This document shows, piece after piece, positions 33,936-45,811 of a DNA stretch of 64,000 bases. Where the stretch lies: assembly GCA_002270565.1 (NCBI GenBank), contig NQMI01000011.1, positions 601,055-665,054 of the forward strand. The letters run 5' to 3'. Source of the DNA: Stenocarpella maydis. Its lineage: Eukaryota > Ascomycota > Sordariomycetes > Diaporthales > Diaporthaceae. The translations under genes were made by a program, and so were the position numbers. Every line of letters starts with the position of its first letter. Position 1 is the first letter of the stretch. The notes under the pieces are model-generated. The model made no database searches. It saw only the letters and a program-made list of their open reading frames with translations, and was not told where the DNA came from.

Positions 33936-34824
33936 GATGCAAGCCCAGTAGGATGAATCGCCGGTGCAAGGTTGTTTAGGGAGGGAGTCCTCTGATGTGG
34001 TGTTAATGGAAACCGACCCGGATAATCCGATATCGTATGACAGGATTCCCTATTTTCGTTATCACTTGATGATGGGGACGAGAGGATCCAGGCGGGGACA
34101 AGGGGGATGGCAATGATCAACGAGGGTCCTCCGGGAGCGAGTGACACATGTGAGCCGGGCTGGCAGGGCTGGTGGGCTGGCAAAAAGGCAGTATGAGCGT
34201 ATGGCTTGGCTTGGAGCCAGGGTCAAATATGCATATCATGACATGCCGGTGGCTTGCAGAGATCGGGTGAGCGGGAGATCCCTTTGTTTATTGCTCACAG
34301 GCCAGGGTTTGGCAGACAACGTGTATCCTCGGTTGAAACTTGGACTGAAGGAAGGCCCATAAAGTGTAACCAACCAAGCACCTACTCCGTCTGCAACTGC
34401 AACGCCGGCCCGTGCTTTGTTAGGTTGGATCTTGACCCGGCACTCTGGTCTCAGCGCCGGACACACGAAACCTTGGGCCAATAAGTAAGTACCTACCTAG
34501 GCAGGGAGAGGATTTATGGTTGAATGCCATGCATATCGCGTATCTGGACTGGTGGACGTGTATTTCATGCAGTTATGGTCGTACCTGTGCTGTGGGCAGC
34601 TGACCAGGACCAGTGCTGGAGTGGACAGGTCACAGCTGGGTCGTCTGAAAACCCGGCCTAGGGAAAGGGCCCACGTCGTCCGGGCACCAGCCAACATCAG
34701 GCCCCGAGAAGCAGCAGAACACAACATTGCGGCGGCAGCAGCAGCACCCGCCTCACCTGGGACACCCAGCGCCCACACGGCCCAGGCAGGATCCAGCACA
34801 CCACACACACCACACATCCTAGAC

Positions 34825-34859
<35 letters not shown>

Positions 34860-35738
34860 GCACAGAACGTACAGCACAGCAAAGCAGCTCAGAGGCGAGT
34901 AAAAGCGCCCCGTCCGCGTCAAAGCCCTTCCCTCGGTGACATCTTTGCCTCCTTTTCATCACAATCATACCCCGCACCATCGTCACCAGAACCAATCCTG
35001 CTTGCTTCCAAGGTTGGTCTAGGCATCTTGCAGTTCCCCTCGGGACAGTCTCTTGTCTATCTTGTATGGTTCGTGTCACATTTTCCTTTGCCTCGCCCTA
35101 CTCATCCTCACTCTGCCCTTGCTCGCCTTGCCTGCCTCTGCCCACTTTCTCCTGCTGGCCCCCCTCCACACCCTCTGTTGCCGCTGCCACTTCTTTGTGA
35201 CCACCGCCGCCGCACCAAGCACCTTGCAAGCAACAACAAGACTGTGTCGCGTCAAGCAGCAGCAGCAGCGACCTAACTCGCCCTACGTCCTACCGCAACT
35301 CTATCGGCATCTCTGCCTCTGCTCTCTGCATCAGCCAGCAACTGAGGCCTTGGACGCCTTGTCAGCCAGGCCTAGCAGGAGCTTGTCTTGCTCTTTCAAC
35401 CGCCCACCGGCCACAGCCGATTATCGACATTCGACAGTCGCGGCCCTGTCTTGCCTGCCCTGTCCTGCCCGACCCTGAGGCTTGCTCTGCACTTCCATAC
35501 TCACCTGCTCTAGCTCTTCACCTAGCAAAACGCACCCCTCCCCGTCCTTGACCTCCCATCTCTCGACATCAACATATCGGCTCAATAATTGCATCGAGTA
35601 TCCACACCGGCCGACATCCCATCCACCTAATCTATACTGTGAACCTGGTCCTGCCCACACGTATCGTCCCCGCCCTCTACCAACGTCCCGTCGTAGTGTG
35701 AAGGCCGACCTTCGCCTACACCTCCTCGACCCGCAACG
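33936..35738. other. Divergent intergenic region upstream of PP2A B55
   Basis: 1.8 kb with a CA tract at 34825-34858, a CCTAGG motif near 34496 and pyrimidine-rich sequence from about 35040 to 35740. The last part is probably a long 5' UTR of the B55 gene. ORFs across it are low-complexity and not supported. Confidence 0.6.
34825..34858. repeat. (CA)n microsatellite
   Basis: About 17 CA units without interruption, 0.9 kb upstream of the PP2A B55 start codon. The minus-strand ORF across it only encodes Cys-Val repeats. Confidence 0.95.
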
Positions 35739-37599
35739 ATGGTAGATGCAGAACCAGGCTCGCCGACATGGAAGTTCACCCAGTATGTTCTGGTCCGCGC
35801 TGCTGCTGCTGCTTCGTTCCCCACGTAGCATGCCGCCATATGCTTCGTCCCGGGTCGGGTTGCTGGGGCTGGCCGCCGCCACCGCCTCCGCTGCTTGACC
35901 TGTGGACCTCGTGACACCAACGTTGCTGACGTAGCTCGCCCGACAGGTGCTTCGGAGATAAGGGGGACGTCGAGGACATCACGGAGGGTATGGACATCAT
36001 CTCGGGCAACAAGCCCTCCAGGCCGTCCAGTGTGGACCATGCTGACCTGAATCCAGCCGACATCATATCTACCGTCGAGTTTGACCACACGGGGAACTAC
36101 CTGGCAACAGGTGACAAGGGTGGTCGAGTTGTCCTGTTTGAGCGCAACGAAACAGTGAGTAGCCGGCCCCGTGGTTGGGCAGTGATATAATGCTGTTGCG
36201 GGACATGCCTGACATGCCGTGCAGAAAAAAACCTGCGAGTACAAATTCCACACCGAGTTCCAATCCCACGAGCCCGAGTTCGATTACCTCAAGTCCCTCG
36301 AAATCGAGGAGAAGATCAACAAGATCAAGTGGTGTCGGCGGCAAAATGCCTCCCACTACCTCCTCTCTACGAACGACAAGACGATCAAGCTGTGGAAGGT
36401 TTTCGAGAAGTCCCTTAAGGTGGTCGCCGAGAACAACTTGTCCAACGAGGCCACCCCCGGGAACATCGCCGGCGGTGGCGGAGGGCCGCGGGCTCTGCCA
36501 AGTGTCATCAAGAATGCCTCGGACCTCAAGCTGCCTCGTCTGACCCACCACGACACGGTAGTGGCCGCCGTGCCGCGCAAGACTTATGCCAACGCGCACG
36601 CCTACCACATCAACAGCATATCGGTCAACAGCGATGGCGAGACATTTATCAGCAGCGACGATCTCCGCATAAACCTCTGGAACCTCAACATCCAAGACCA
36701 AAGCTTCAACATTGTGGATATCAAGCCGGCGAACATGGAAGAGCTCACCGAGGTCATCACAGCGGCAGAGTTCCACCCGATGAGCTGCAACTGGTTCATG
36801 TACGCCAGTTCTAAGGGCACGATCAAGCTGGCAGACATGCGCGAGAGTGCCCTTTGCGACCAGCATGCCAAGTGTAAGCGCCCCACTCCCGCCTCCTATG
36901 AGTCTGATATGGCCCAGCGGACTGAATATCGTGTTGCGCAGTGTTCGAGCAAGAAGAGGATCCTTCCGCCAGGTCTTTCTTCTCGGAAATCATCTCATCG
37001 ATTTCGGACGTTAGGTTTTCGTACGATGGCCGGTACATCCTGTCAAGAGACTACTTGACGGTGAAGATCTGGGACGTCAACATGGAGAGGCAGCCGGTCA
37101 AGACGATCCCCATCCACGAGCATCTTCGACCAAGGCTGTGTGATACGTATGAGAACGACAGCATCTTTGACAAGTTCGAGGTCGTTTTCTCGGGCGACTC
37201 CAAGAATGTCATGACTGGAAGCTACAACAACAACTTCATGATCTACCCGTCCGACCCGGAGAAGGAAGTCGAGGTCGTATTACAGGCGGACAAGTCGGCG
37301 TTCAAGGCCAAGAAAGTAGGCGTGCCAACGCCGATCAACTCGTCTACGAGCCCAACCGCTAATGGCGGTAAGAAGAACGGGTCCCGTGCTGGCAGCCCGG
37401 CTGGGGCGGGACAGAGGATGCGCAAGGAGACGGATGCGGACCAGATCGATTTCAACAAGAAGATCTTGCACATGAGCTGGCATCCGTTTGAGGACAGCAT
37501 TGCAATTGCGGCGACCAACAATGTAAGCCAGACCATCCCTGCGGACACGGCCCTTTTACTGACACGCCGGGACAGCTGTTCGTGTTCTCAGCCCTGTAG
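35739..37599 (+). CDS. cdc55: PP2A regulatory subunit B55 (Cdc55/PR55)
   Basis: B55 is the WD40-propeller regulatory subunit that directs protein phosphatase 2A to substrates in mitosis and morphogenesis. Six exons give 478 residues: 35739-35782, 35947-35987, 36057-36154, 36225-36873, 36942-37522 and 37576-37599. Joins rebuild family-invariant sequence: [60 protein letters not shown] and the final LFVFSAL from a 24-nt last exon. The propeller holds IINKIKW-like and [19 protein letters not shown] blades. A low-complexity insert ([20 protein letters not shown]) lies near the C-terminus. The intron at 35988-36056 is 69 nt, has no stop and keeps frame, so retention would add 23 residues after DITE. 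The spliced form matches the family and is taken as main. Confidence 0.93.
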
Positions 37600-39981
37600 A
37601 CGGCCACTGCATATAATCATCGGCAAGGGCAGCTGTCGTATGGGCGTGGCATCCGCCCTGGTCGTTTCCTGCTCTTTAGGGCTCTTCCAAGGGCATCCTC
37701 GCATTTTGGCGTCTCGGCTTCATGTCGCAATCTGGCCGCAGGCATTCATGAGTTTTGCTGCAGGGGACTCGAGCTTGACAGTAGCGCGGGCCATGACTGT
37801 TGGGGTCTTGTCAGACACCAAACGGACTGTGGGGGCTTGAGCGGATGTGGGGACATGTCCGCTCGTTGAGCTGGAAAGGGAGCCTTGAGGGCGAGCCGGC
37901 GAGATACCAAGGGGAGAGCGTGGTAGTGGGGGAGGATGTCCAGATAAATGCATTAGAGTGGAGGGAAGGCAAACAAGTTGTTTGGCATAGAGACCACCCT
38001 CAGCCCAGACAGATAAGAGACATGATTAGATTGAGAATCTCCTGTACGTCTGGGGACCGGATGGGCGTCTTGAAACTGGGTGCGGCCTCGTTTCGGGAAG
38101 CTATACCCAACGCGTATTCACACGGGGCCACAAACAGAAACCATTCAAGTGGCGCATGGAGGCTAGCTACACCAAGGTCCAACCTTCCAATACGGCCCTG
38201 GGCGACGGGAGTAAACAGAATAGTCTACAGGGGGCACAAGCCAGAAGCTTCAGGTGACGCGAGGGGTGAAGATGCTACACACGGAATACTATAAGAGTAG
38301 ACGCGAAGTTTCCGGCCTTGGGGAAGTAAGTAATATCTGACCTAGTCAGCACGCCTACGTATCTAATATGAAGAAAGGACTGCATAGTGGAGAGAACTGG
38401 AGTTCCATACGGCATATGTTGTTTATGGCCCACTAGTTCGGTTTATTGTCATTTTGAGGTTTAGTATTGGCGGACCCCAATAAGTACTTTAGTATGTCTA
38501 GCTCAGTGTCATTTGTACCGAGCTCGATTCGCTGTACTGACATGTCAATTCTCAGGCAGTCTGGTTGATGTGTGAACCCATCTCATGCAAGTGATGGCTG
38601 TATGACATCGCTGTTGCGCGTACAAGGTACAGAAGACAAGCTGTACCAGTATGCCTCTTAGGGGAAGTATCTAGCTGGTTACAATCTTGCTGGCATGACG
38701 TTATAAGTGGTGCTGCTACAAGTAACTACAAGTAAGAGCGACTGCAAGCCGTGACTTTGGGACCCACTGCCCTGCTGCATCATGTGCACTAGGCGTTGGG
38801 ATTTCAGGGTCTCCAGGGCGGCAGACTTATCTGCTCAAGTGTGCAGATAGACAGCTAGAGCACCATTCTATTGGTTCCTGGATGGATTTATTATATGCCA
38901 CAGATAGCAGGCAAGGAAGTTACATATGTGTCTTGGATCCTACCTTGTGAACTGCAAAGGCGCACGGAGTCTCTCGCATATTCCACGCAAGCGGGCACTT
39001 CAGATGCTGACCAACCATCATGATACAAGAGAAAAGGAGGAGGGGTTTGAGTGCAAAAGAGCATAATCCCATGCAAATGACGTGTGCAGGATAAGTAGAA
39101 GATAACACAGGTCCGGCCCTGTGCCGTCTCGTTCAAGTATCAGGAATACCGATACATTTATGAATACAAGCGGCTGAAGCCTGCCCAAGCAGACCATGTA
39201 CAGACGTAGTATGGTGTCCTGGATCGACCTGCCCCATTCGTCCAGTCGCAGGTACCCGCATCCTTCTAGCCCTGTTGGAAACAGGAAGCCGAGGATGGAT
39301 GGCGGCGGGAACCTTGTTACCAGGACTGGCTTGCCTGTCTGTTCCCTCGGCGGAGTGGGTGTACATATTTTGTGTGTGGCTGCGGGGAAGAAGGAGGCAG
39401 GCCGGAAGACGGGTTGGCGGGGAGCGGCAGTGCGGGAGGACCCCTGAGCCCGAGCCCGGGCTATTATACTAGCTGGGCTGTGATGCGACTTTCTTGGCCG
39501 GGAAGAGGCCAGAACTTTCATCAAATGAAGGGAGGGGCGACCAGCCCGAGAGGCGACGGGCGAGGCTCAGGCTCGGATCAGATGGGCAGAGCAAACGAGC
39601 CGACAGGTTTCGCTTTTTCTGGGCCCAATTCCCAAAGCTTGCTATTCTTGTTGCCTCCGAGGTCAGGGGTGTTTTTGTCATTTGCAACTCAAACCCCCCT
39701 CCTGCTCGCATCGCACCACGTACACATACTGCTGTCATACAGTCAGCAAGTACATACTGACCTACCTGATCTACACCAGCGAACGCCACAACAGGCACCG
39801 GGCGCTCTGCATTGATCAGCGCATGCCTCTCAGCCGCGGCAGCATTGGCTCTGATGCTTCCCGGTAGGCCCCCGCTTCCCTAGCAGCTTCATTCGACAGG
39901 ACACGTTTCGCGTTCTCTTTTCTTCCCGGCCCGTCGCGGAGACCAGAAGAGAAAAAGTACCAGACCTTCCCGACCGCGTAA
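37600..39981. other. Intergenic, B55 3' flank to Yea4-like gene
   Basis: 2.4 kb. The part at about 38290-38900 is visibly richer in A and T than its surroundings, which may mark an old decayed insert, but I find no ends or coding remains. The minus ORF at 39018-39524 resembles nothing. The last few hundred bases are probably 5' UTR of the next gene. Confidence 0.5.
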
Positions 39982-41402
39982 ATGACGACCTCCCGCCCGC
40001 CTCGACGACGACAAACCTCCCTGCAGAAAGCCCAGCATCATGCGGCTGCCTCCACGCCCATGACCCCCCGAGTCATCAACGCCGCTCCCTCGCTGGAGAA
40101 GGCCCAGATCCATGGCATTGACGACGAGCGCCCAATGTCCTCCAAGATCATGGGCATGCTGGGCCGCATCTTCATCGAGACCATCCCGCAATGGCTGACC
40201 GTCGGCGTCATGCTGCTCCTGATCTTCGGCGGTTGCTGCTCCAACGTCTTTGCCCTGGAGGCTATCATCCAGTCAGTGCCCGCCGCCGAGCCGCGACGCC
40301 GTCTTGCCCGCTCGCTGGTCTAGATGGGGTTTGCTGACAAGAGTGTCTTGTGTGTCTCGCCCAGGGTCGAGCCAGCCAGCGGCACTCTCCTGACCTTTGT
40401 CCAGTTTCTGTTCGTCGCCGTCACCGGCTACATCTCCCAGTTCGACGAGACCCGGCCACCCTTCTTCCTGCGGCCGAACAAGGTGCCCCTGCGGCGCTGG
40501 CTGATCAACATCGTGCTCTTCTTCAGCATCAACACGTTGAACAACCATGCCTTCAGCTACGACATCTCGGTCCCCGTGCACATCATCCTCAGGTCCGGAG
40601 GGAGCATTACGACAATGGTCGCGGGGAGCATCTGGGGGAAGAAGTATTCTCGCATACAGGTCGTGGCTGTCATGCTGCTCACGGTCGGCGTCATAACCGC
40701 CGCCTGGTCGGACGCGCAGACTAAGGTACGAGACGGGGCGCCGCAGGCCGGACGTGCATGCCAACTACACACGTACTACGGGTCAAGCTGACAGATGGGC
40801 CACAGGGAAGCTCGGAAGACAAGGCCGGGAGCACAGAGAGTTTCAACACCGGCCTCGCCATCCTCTTTGCTGCCCAGGTGGCGTCCGCCATCATGGGCCT
40901 GTATACCGAGGACACGTACCGCAAGTACGGTCCGCAGTGGAAAGAAAACCTCTTCTACTCGCACCTGCTCTCGTTGCCGCTCTTCATCCCGTTCATGCCA
41001 TCCATGTGGAGGCAGTACAGAAAGTTGGCAAGCAGCCCGCCCCTACCTCTCCCGGTCGCGGGCATCTTTGGGGTCGAGAAGCTGCCGGACCACGTCCAGC
41101 GCGGCGTCGACAGGATCTACATCCCGAGCCAGGTCTTCTACCTCGCCATGAACGTCCTGACGCAGTATGCCTGCATCCGCGGTGTGAACCTGCTCGCGGC
41201 CGCGTCGACTGCGCTGACGGTGACGATCGTGCTGAACATCCGCAAGCTGGTGAGCCTGCTGCTCAGCATCTGGCTGTTCGGAAACCAGCTGGCCACGGGG
41301 ACGCTGCTTGGTGCTTGCATCGTCTTCTTCGCCGGAGGGCTGTACTCGCTTGACTCTGGCAAGAAGGTACCACCCAAGCCCAGGGCGGCCAAGATTGGTT
41401 GA
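39982..41402 (+). CDS. yea4: UDP-N-acetylglucosamine transporter, Yea4/SLC35B4 type
   Basis: A nucleotide-sugar antiporter of the UAA family, expected in ER or Golgi membranes, supplying UDP-GlcNAc for glycan and chitin synthesis. Three exons (39982-40271, 40365-40725, 40806-41402) give 415 residues. After a hydrophilic N-terminus of about 60 residues come helices typical of the family: WLTVGVMLLLIFGGCCSNVF then ALEAIIQVEPASGTLLTFVQ (restored by the first splice), RRWLINIVLFFSINTLNNHA, FSYDISVPVHIILRSGGSIT, GSIWGKKYSRIQVVAVMLLT, TGLAILFAAQVASAIMGLY, FYSHLLSLPLFIPF and STALTVTIVLNIRKLVSLLL. NNHAFSYDISVPVHIILRS and the RKLVSLLLSI segment are the UAA hallmarks. The C-terminal KKVPPKPRAAKIG is basic, compatible with ER retrieval. 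An ATG at 40063 is a possible shorter start. Confidence 0.87.
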
Positions 41403-41978
41403 CGCGCCTCGCAAGACTCCCAGCCTTGGCCAGTGTCTTGGGAAACGGGGCTCATATAGCTAGCGCTGGTGAGACACTGGTCTCCCCCCACTTCAGGCCT
41501 AACGTGGGAATCAATATACACTAGTCTATGTTCGAGTGGCCGTTGTTATTTGTCGCAACTCCCTCTCTTGGCTGCCAATCACTTTGATCAACTGACCTCG
41601 TACAGTCTGTCAGTCTCTAGATACTCGGCTGTAGCGAGCGATGTGACATCCTGCAACACTTCTCAGTGGCTAACAAGTGGCTGGGCACATGGCATTTAAA
41701 CTCTCAAAGCCGCCCAAGCGCACCTGCAGCCAGTGGCAGATCCAGTGGGGGGAGGCGCACTGCGGAACAGCCAGGCACGCCCCTCGAGGGTGTGCAATTG
41801 GTTCGGGCATTAGGCTCTGTGCGTCATGCCAGCAGACCCCTGCACTCTTCAGCTGCCGCTGACTGGGATGCAGCTGCATACTGCCGACAGCTCTGGGGCC
41901 TTGGCCTGGGCTCCCCTTCAAAATCCCGGCGGGGGACTCCGCGACGACGCAGAGGCGCAGGCTGGCACTGCTACAGAT

Positions 41979-42053
41979 CTCGACCTCGACCTCGACCTCG
42001 ACCTCGACCGGTGGACCGGTGGACCGGTGGACCGACCGATTGACCGATAGACC
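41979..42053. repeat. Compound tandem repeat: CTCGAC, GGACCGGT and GACCGAT units
   Basis: Five CTCGAC hexamers (41979-42008) pass into about three GGTGGACC octamers and then into degenerate GACCGAT heptamers. The tract lies 140 bases before the AMP deaminase ATG, so it is likely within its promoter or leader. Confidence 0.85.
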
Positions 42054-42106
42054 GATATAACCCCTTCGGCTCACCAACGTGAGGCGAGCCGGAGTTGCGT
42101 CGGTTG

Positions 42107-42109
<3 letters not shown>

Positions 42110-42143
<34 letters not shown>
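42110..42143. repeat. (CT)n tract in AMP deaminase leader
   Basis: About 17 CT units ending 48 bases upstream of the proposed ATG. Pyrimidine tracts of this kind are common near fungal transcription starts; a regulatory role is only inferred. Confidence 0.9.
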
Positions 42144-42146
<3 letters not shown>

Positions 42147-42190
42147 GAATTTTCAGAGGCGCTGACGGAGAACCCACAGAGGGAGAGAAG

Positions 42191-45100
42191 ATGGCCGGTA
42201 TGTCTCTCCCTGTGACTCGTACAATGGCCCACCCTGTCGAGTATGTCAATCACTGATCAATATATGCAAACTCGTGTCTCAGACCACTCCTTCGTCGACG
42301 ACCCCACCTCGGCTTCAACTTCCCCCAAGCTCAACTCAACCGCCATGGCTCTCGCACAGGAGTCTGACGGGGAGGATGACGCTGCCACTTTCCAAAGCGC
42401 CAGCCCTCAGTCAGACGAGGGTCAGCCCGGGCAAGCAACCTCGAAGAGCGCACCCGAAGGAGAGGATGAGGAAGACGAGGGCGGTTTGCTCCCTCGAGAC
42501 ATGCCCAAGAAGACGGCCTTCTACGACCCGGTGGCAGAGCGCCAGATGACACAGCATGACGCAAAACTCTTCTACCAGCGCAGCCAGCTAGACCATCAGA
42601 AAGGGGCCGGCCAGCCTTGGGGCTCCTCGGTGCACGAGGGCAGTATCCATGGCAGCCCGGTCATCTCCCACGGGGTAGGAGCCTCGCTCGAGAGAGGTCT
42701 GGGCTCTAATTACGACCTCCCGGCCGCGGCGTACCCTCAGAATGGCTCCCCCATTGGCGGTGAGAGTGTCTATGGCAGTGCCTCTAAGAGAGACACTACC
42801 CACTTCACCATGCTCAGTAACCGCAGCCACCCCGAGAGCCACGCAGAGTTTCACAGAGTGCCCAGTGGACTCGGCGTCAGCGCTCAGGATGCTGTCTACC
42901 AGGCTCAGTTGGAAATGAGCACCGGTGCTCCGCATGGGATCGGTAGTGCCTCCTATGTCGGCGCTGACCCTTCCGTCACTGCAGAACTGAGCAGCATCAT
43001 GAAGAATGTCCAAAAGATACTCGATATCCGTCACAAATACATTCGCCTCTCACTCCAGGGGCCGATGGACAACCCCAAGGACGACCCGAGCTGGCAGATC
43101 TACCCGCCTCCGCCTCAGCCAACATGGGTGGGCGAGCAAGACAAGGGCGGTCACGGGAGCAATGCACCGAACAGCATGACGAACAGCACAACCTTGCAGC
43201 CCGATCAGGCGGCAAACCAGACGCCCAAAAAGAGACGCAAGCTCGGCGAGGACCTCGGCTCCGACTTCGACATGGCTGATCTGGAGCCCCTGCCTGGCGC
43301 GAGTGAGATGACCTTTGGGCTTGATGCCAATGGAGTATACCAGGTCTTCGAGAATGAGGCAGCCAAGGCCGCCGATACGCCGGCCGTCAATGTTCCCACC
43401 ATCAAAGAATATTATGTGGATCTCGACGAGATCCTGTCAGTGTCCTCTGACGGCCCATCAAAGAGTTTTGCTTTCCGCCGGCTGCAGTACCTGGAGGGGA
43501 AATACAACCTCTACGCTCTGTTGAACGAATACCAGGAGACCGCAGACACCAAAAAGGTGCCGCATCGTGATTTCTACAACGTGCGAAAGGTCGATACACA
43601 CGTGCACCACTCTGCCTGCATGAACCAGAAGCATCTCCTTCGTTTCATCAAGAGCAAGATGAAGAAGTCACCCGACGAGGTAGTACTGCACAGAGATGGC
43701 AAATACCTCACCCTGCGGGAGGTTTTTGAAAGTATCAACTTGACGGCATACGACCTCAGTATCGACACTCTGGATATGCACGCTCACACCGACTCGTTCC
43801 ATCGCTTCGACAAGTTCAATCTGAAGTATAACCCCATCGGGGAGTCCCGCTTGCGTACCATCTTCCTGAAGACGGACAATCTCATCAAAGGCCGTTATCT
43901 TGCAGAGATTACCAAGGAGGTTATCGCGGATCTTGAATCCAGCAAGTACCAGCTCGTGGAGTGGCGCATCTCAATTTACGGCCGGTCGATGGATGAGTGG
44001 GACAAGCTCGCTGCATGGGTCGTTGACAACAAGCTCTTCTCACACAATGTCCGCTGGCTTATCCAAATCCCCCGCCTGTATGACGTGTACAAGGCGAGCG
44101 GCACAATGGAGACGTTTGAGCAGATCGTCAAGAATATATTTGAGCCGCTCTTCGAGGTCACCAAAAACCCCCAGAGCCACCCTAAGCTGCACGTCTTCCT
44201 CCAGAGGGTGGTCGGCATCGACAGTGTCGACGACGAGAGCAAGGTCGAGAGACGCCTGTTCAGGAAGTACCCCGTCCCCCGCGTCTGGGACACGAAGCAG
44301 AACCCACCCTATAGCTACTGGATCTACTACATTCTCGCCAACATCACATCGCTCAACTTCTGGAGGAAGCAGCGCGGCTTCAACACTTTCGTCTTACGGC
44401 CGCACTGCGGTGAGGCTGGTGATGTCGAGCATCTGGCAGTGGCTGCCCAGTGTGCCCACAGCATCAGTCACGGCCTCCTGCTGCGCAAGGTGCCCCTGCT
44501 GCAGTACATTTTCTACCTCGAGCAGATCGGCGTGGCCATGTCCCCGCTCAGCAACAACGCTTTGTTCCTGGCGCTGGAGCGCAACCCATTCCACCAGTAC
44601 TTTAAGCGGGGCTTAAACGTGTCTCTTTCCACGGACGACCCTCTGCAGTTTGCCTACACCAAGGAGCCGCTGATGGAGGAGTACGCCGTTGCGGCACAGA
44701 TCTACAAGCTCAGCCCCATCGACATGTGCGAGCTCGCCAAGAACTCGGTCAAACAAAGCGGCTACGAGCACTTGATAAAGCAGCACTGGCTCGGCCACAA
44801 CTACCTCCAGCCGGGCTTCAGGGGTAATATGATGGTCAAGACCAACGTGCCTGACAGGAGGGAGGAGTTCCGATACCGCACGCTGCTCGAGGAGCAACAG
44901 ATGTGAGTTTGGTTTTTCTGATGACCTGGCTTGTGTCCGATAGCTGACCAAAAGACAACAGGGTTGAGATGTACACCTCGTACGCCACAGACTCCTCCAC
45001 CGACACGGCCACGGCCGCGCCCAGCGGTACCACGTCATCGGTCCCCAAGTCGCCCGCCATGCTCATGAAGACCAACCTCAACGTGGACGCGGTGCAGACG

Positions 45101-45430
45101 CCGGTTCTCACACAGACGAAGAGGGCGGCGCCGACGTCATCGCCATCTGCCCCACCGTTGGCACAGCAACAGTCGAACGCTGCTGCCGCCTCAGTTTCCC
45201 TACCTCCCCCGGCGCCCGGCTCCGTACAGCCCGCGACGTCGTGGCCGATGGACGGGATGAAGGATGCGTCCCTGTCCGCAAGCGAGCCGCGCATCTACCC
45301 CGGGATGATCAGCAGGAGGCAGAGGACCAACAGCCTCCGGCAGGGGTCGGGTCACGAGGCTGACGGTGCAGCGAAGAGAGCGTCCACCAGCGGCAACATG
45401 GATGAGGTTGAGGAAGAGGCCGTTGAATAG
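42191..45430 (+). CDS. amd1: AMP deaminase
   Basis: AMP deaminase converts AMP to IMP and ammonia in the purine nucleotide cycle and contributes to control of adenylate energy charge. Three exons (42191-42197, 42283-44902, 44962-45430) give 1031 residues. The first exon is only ATG GCC G before GTATGT; splicing gives MADHSFVDDPTSAST. The first 280 residues are low-complexity and probably regulatory. The catalytic part has VDTHVHHSACMNQKHLLRFI near 440 (zinc-binding His pair), FHRFDKFNLKYNPIGESRLR, LRPHCGEAGDVEHL and SLSTDDPLQFAYTKEPLMEE near 784 (catalytic Asp-Asp). All expected motifs are present. After YLQPGFRGNMMVKTNVPD the last exon adds a Ser/Thr/Ala-rich tail of about 155 residues, longer than in yeast. 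An in-frame ATG at 42243 lies in the first intron and would give an unusual N-terminus. Confidence 0.95.
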
Positions 45431-45811
45431 AGAGGTAGGGCCTTACTTGCAGTCTTAGATCGATCATTATGAATATTACGACCGATGGGCGGCAGCGTTG
45501 AATTATCATTGTTTGTGATGACAAGATCGTGACAGCACACTCGGTGGAATTGGTTTCCAGCATCAAGTGGGCCGGTGAGAAGCAAAGAAATCGACCCCGA
45601 TGAATAGCGTGCATGTTGTCGGTATCAGCTCCGAGTCTTGCCCCTATTCGGATGCTTTTCCCTGGGCATGGCGCTGGTGGGGCTGGTGCGGCTGAGACAT
45701 CCTTCATGCCCGGCAAGTCTATACAACGCGGGACCGTCAATCTGAGACAACTTGAGTGCATAACAATGTGAGTCACATGTCGATATTGATCAGACTGATC
45801 TGGTAACGAAA
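45431..45811. other. Short intergenic region, AMP deaminase / HET gene
   Basis: 380 bases in head-to-tail orientation. I see nothing in it except what must be the HET gene promoter. Confidence 0.55.

Larger units (their letters stand above)
41403..42190. other. Intergenic and 5' UTR of AMP deaminase
   Basis: About 790 bases, ending in a compound tandem repeat (41979-42050) and a CT tract (42110-42143) directly before the AMP deaminase start. I see no gene. Confidence 0.6.

Noticed and set aside
34497..34922. Cys-Val-rich ORF across the CA tract
   Set aside because: Product of microsatellite translation.
39018..39524. 168-codon minus-strand ORF
   Set aside because: No conserved features; lies in the leader region of the Yea4-like gene.
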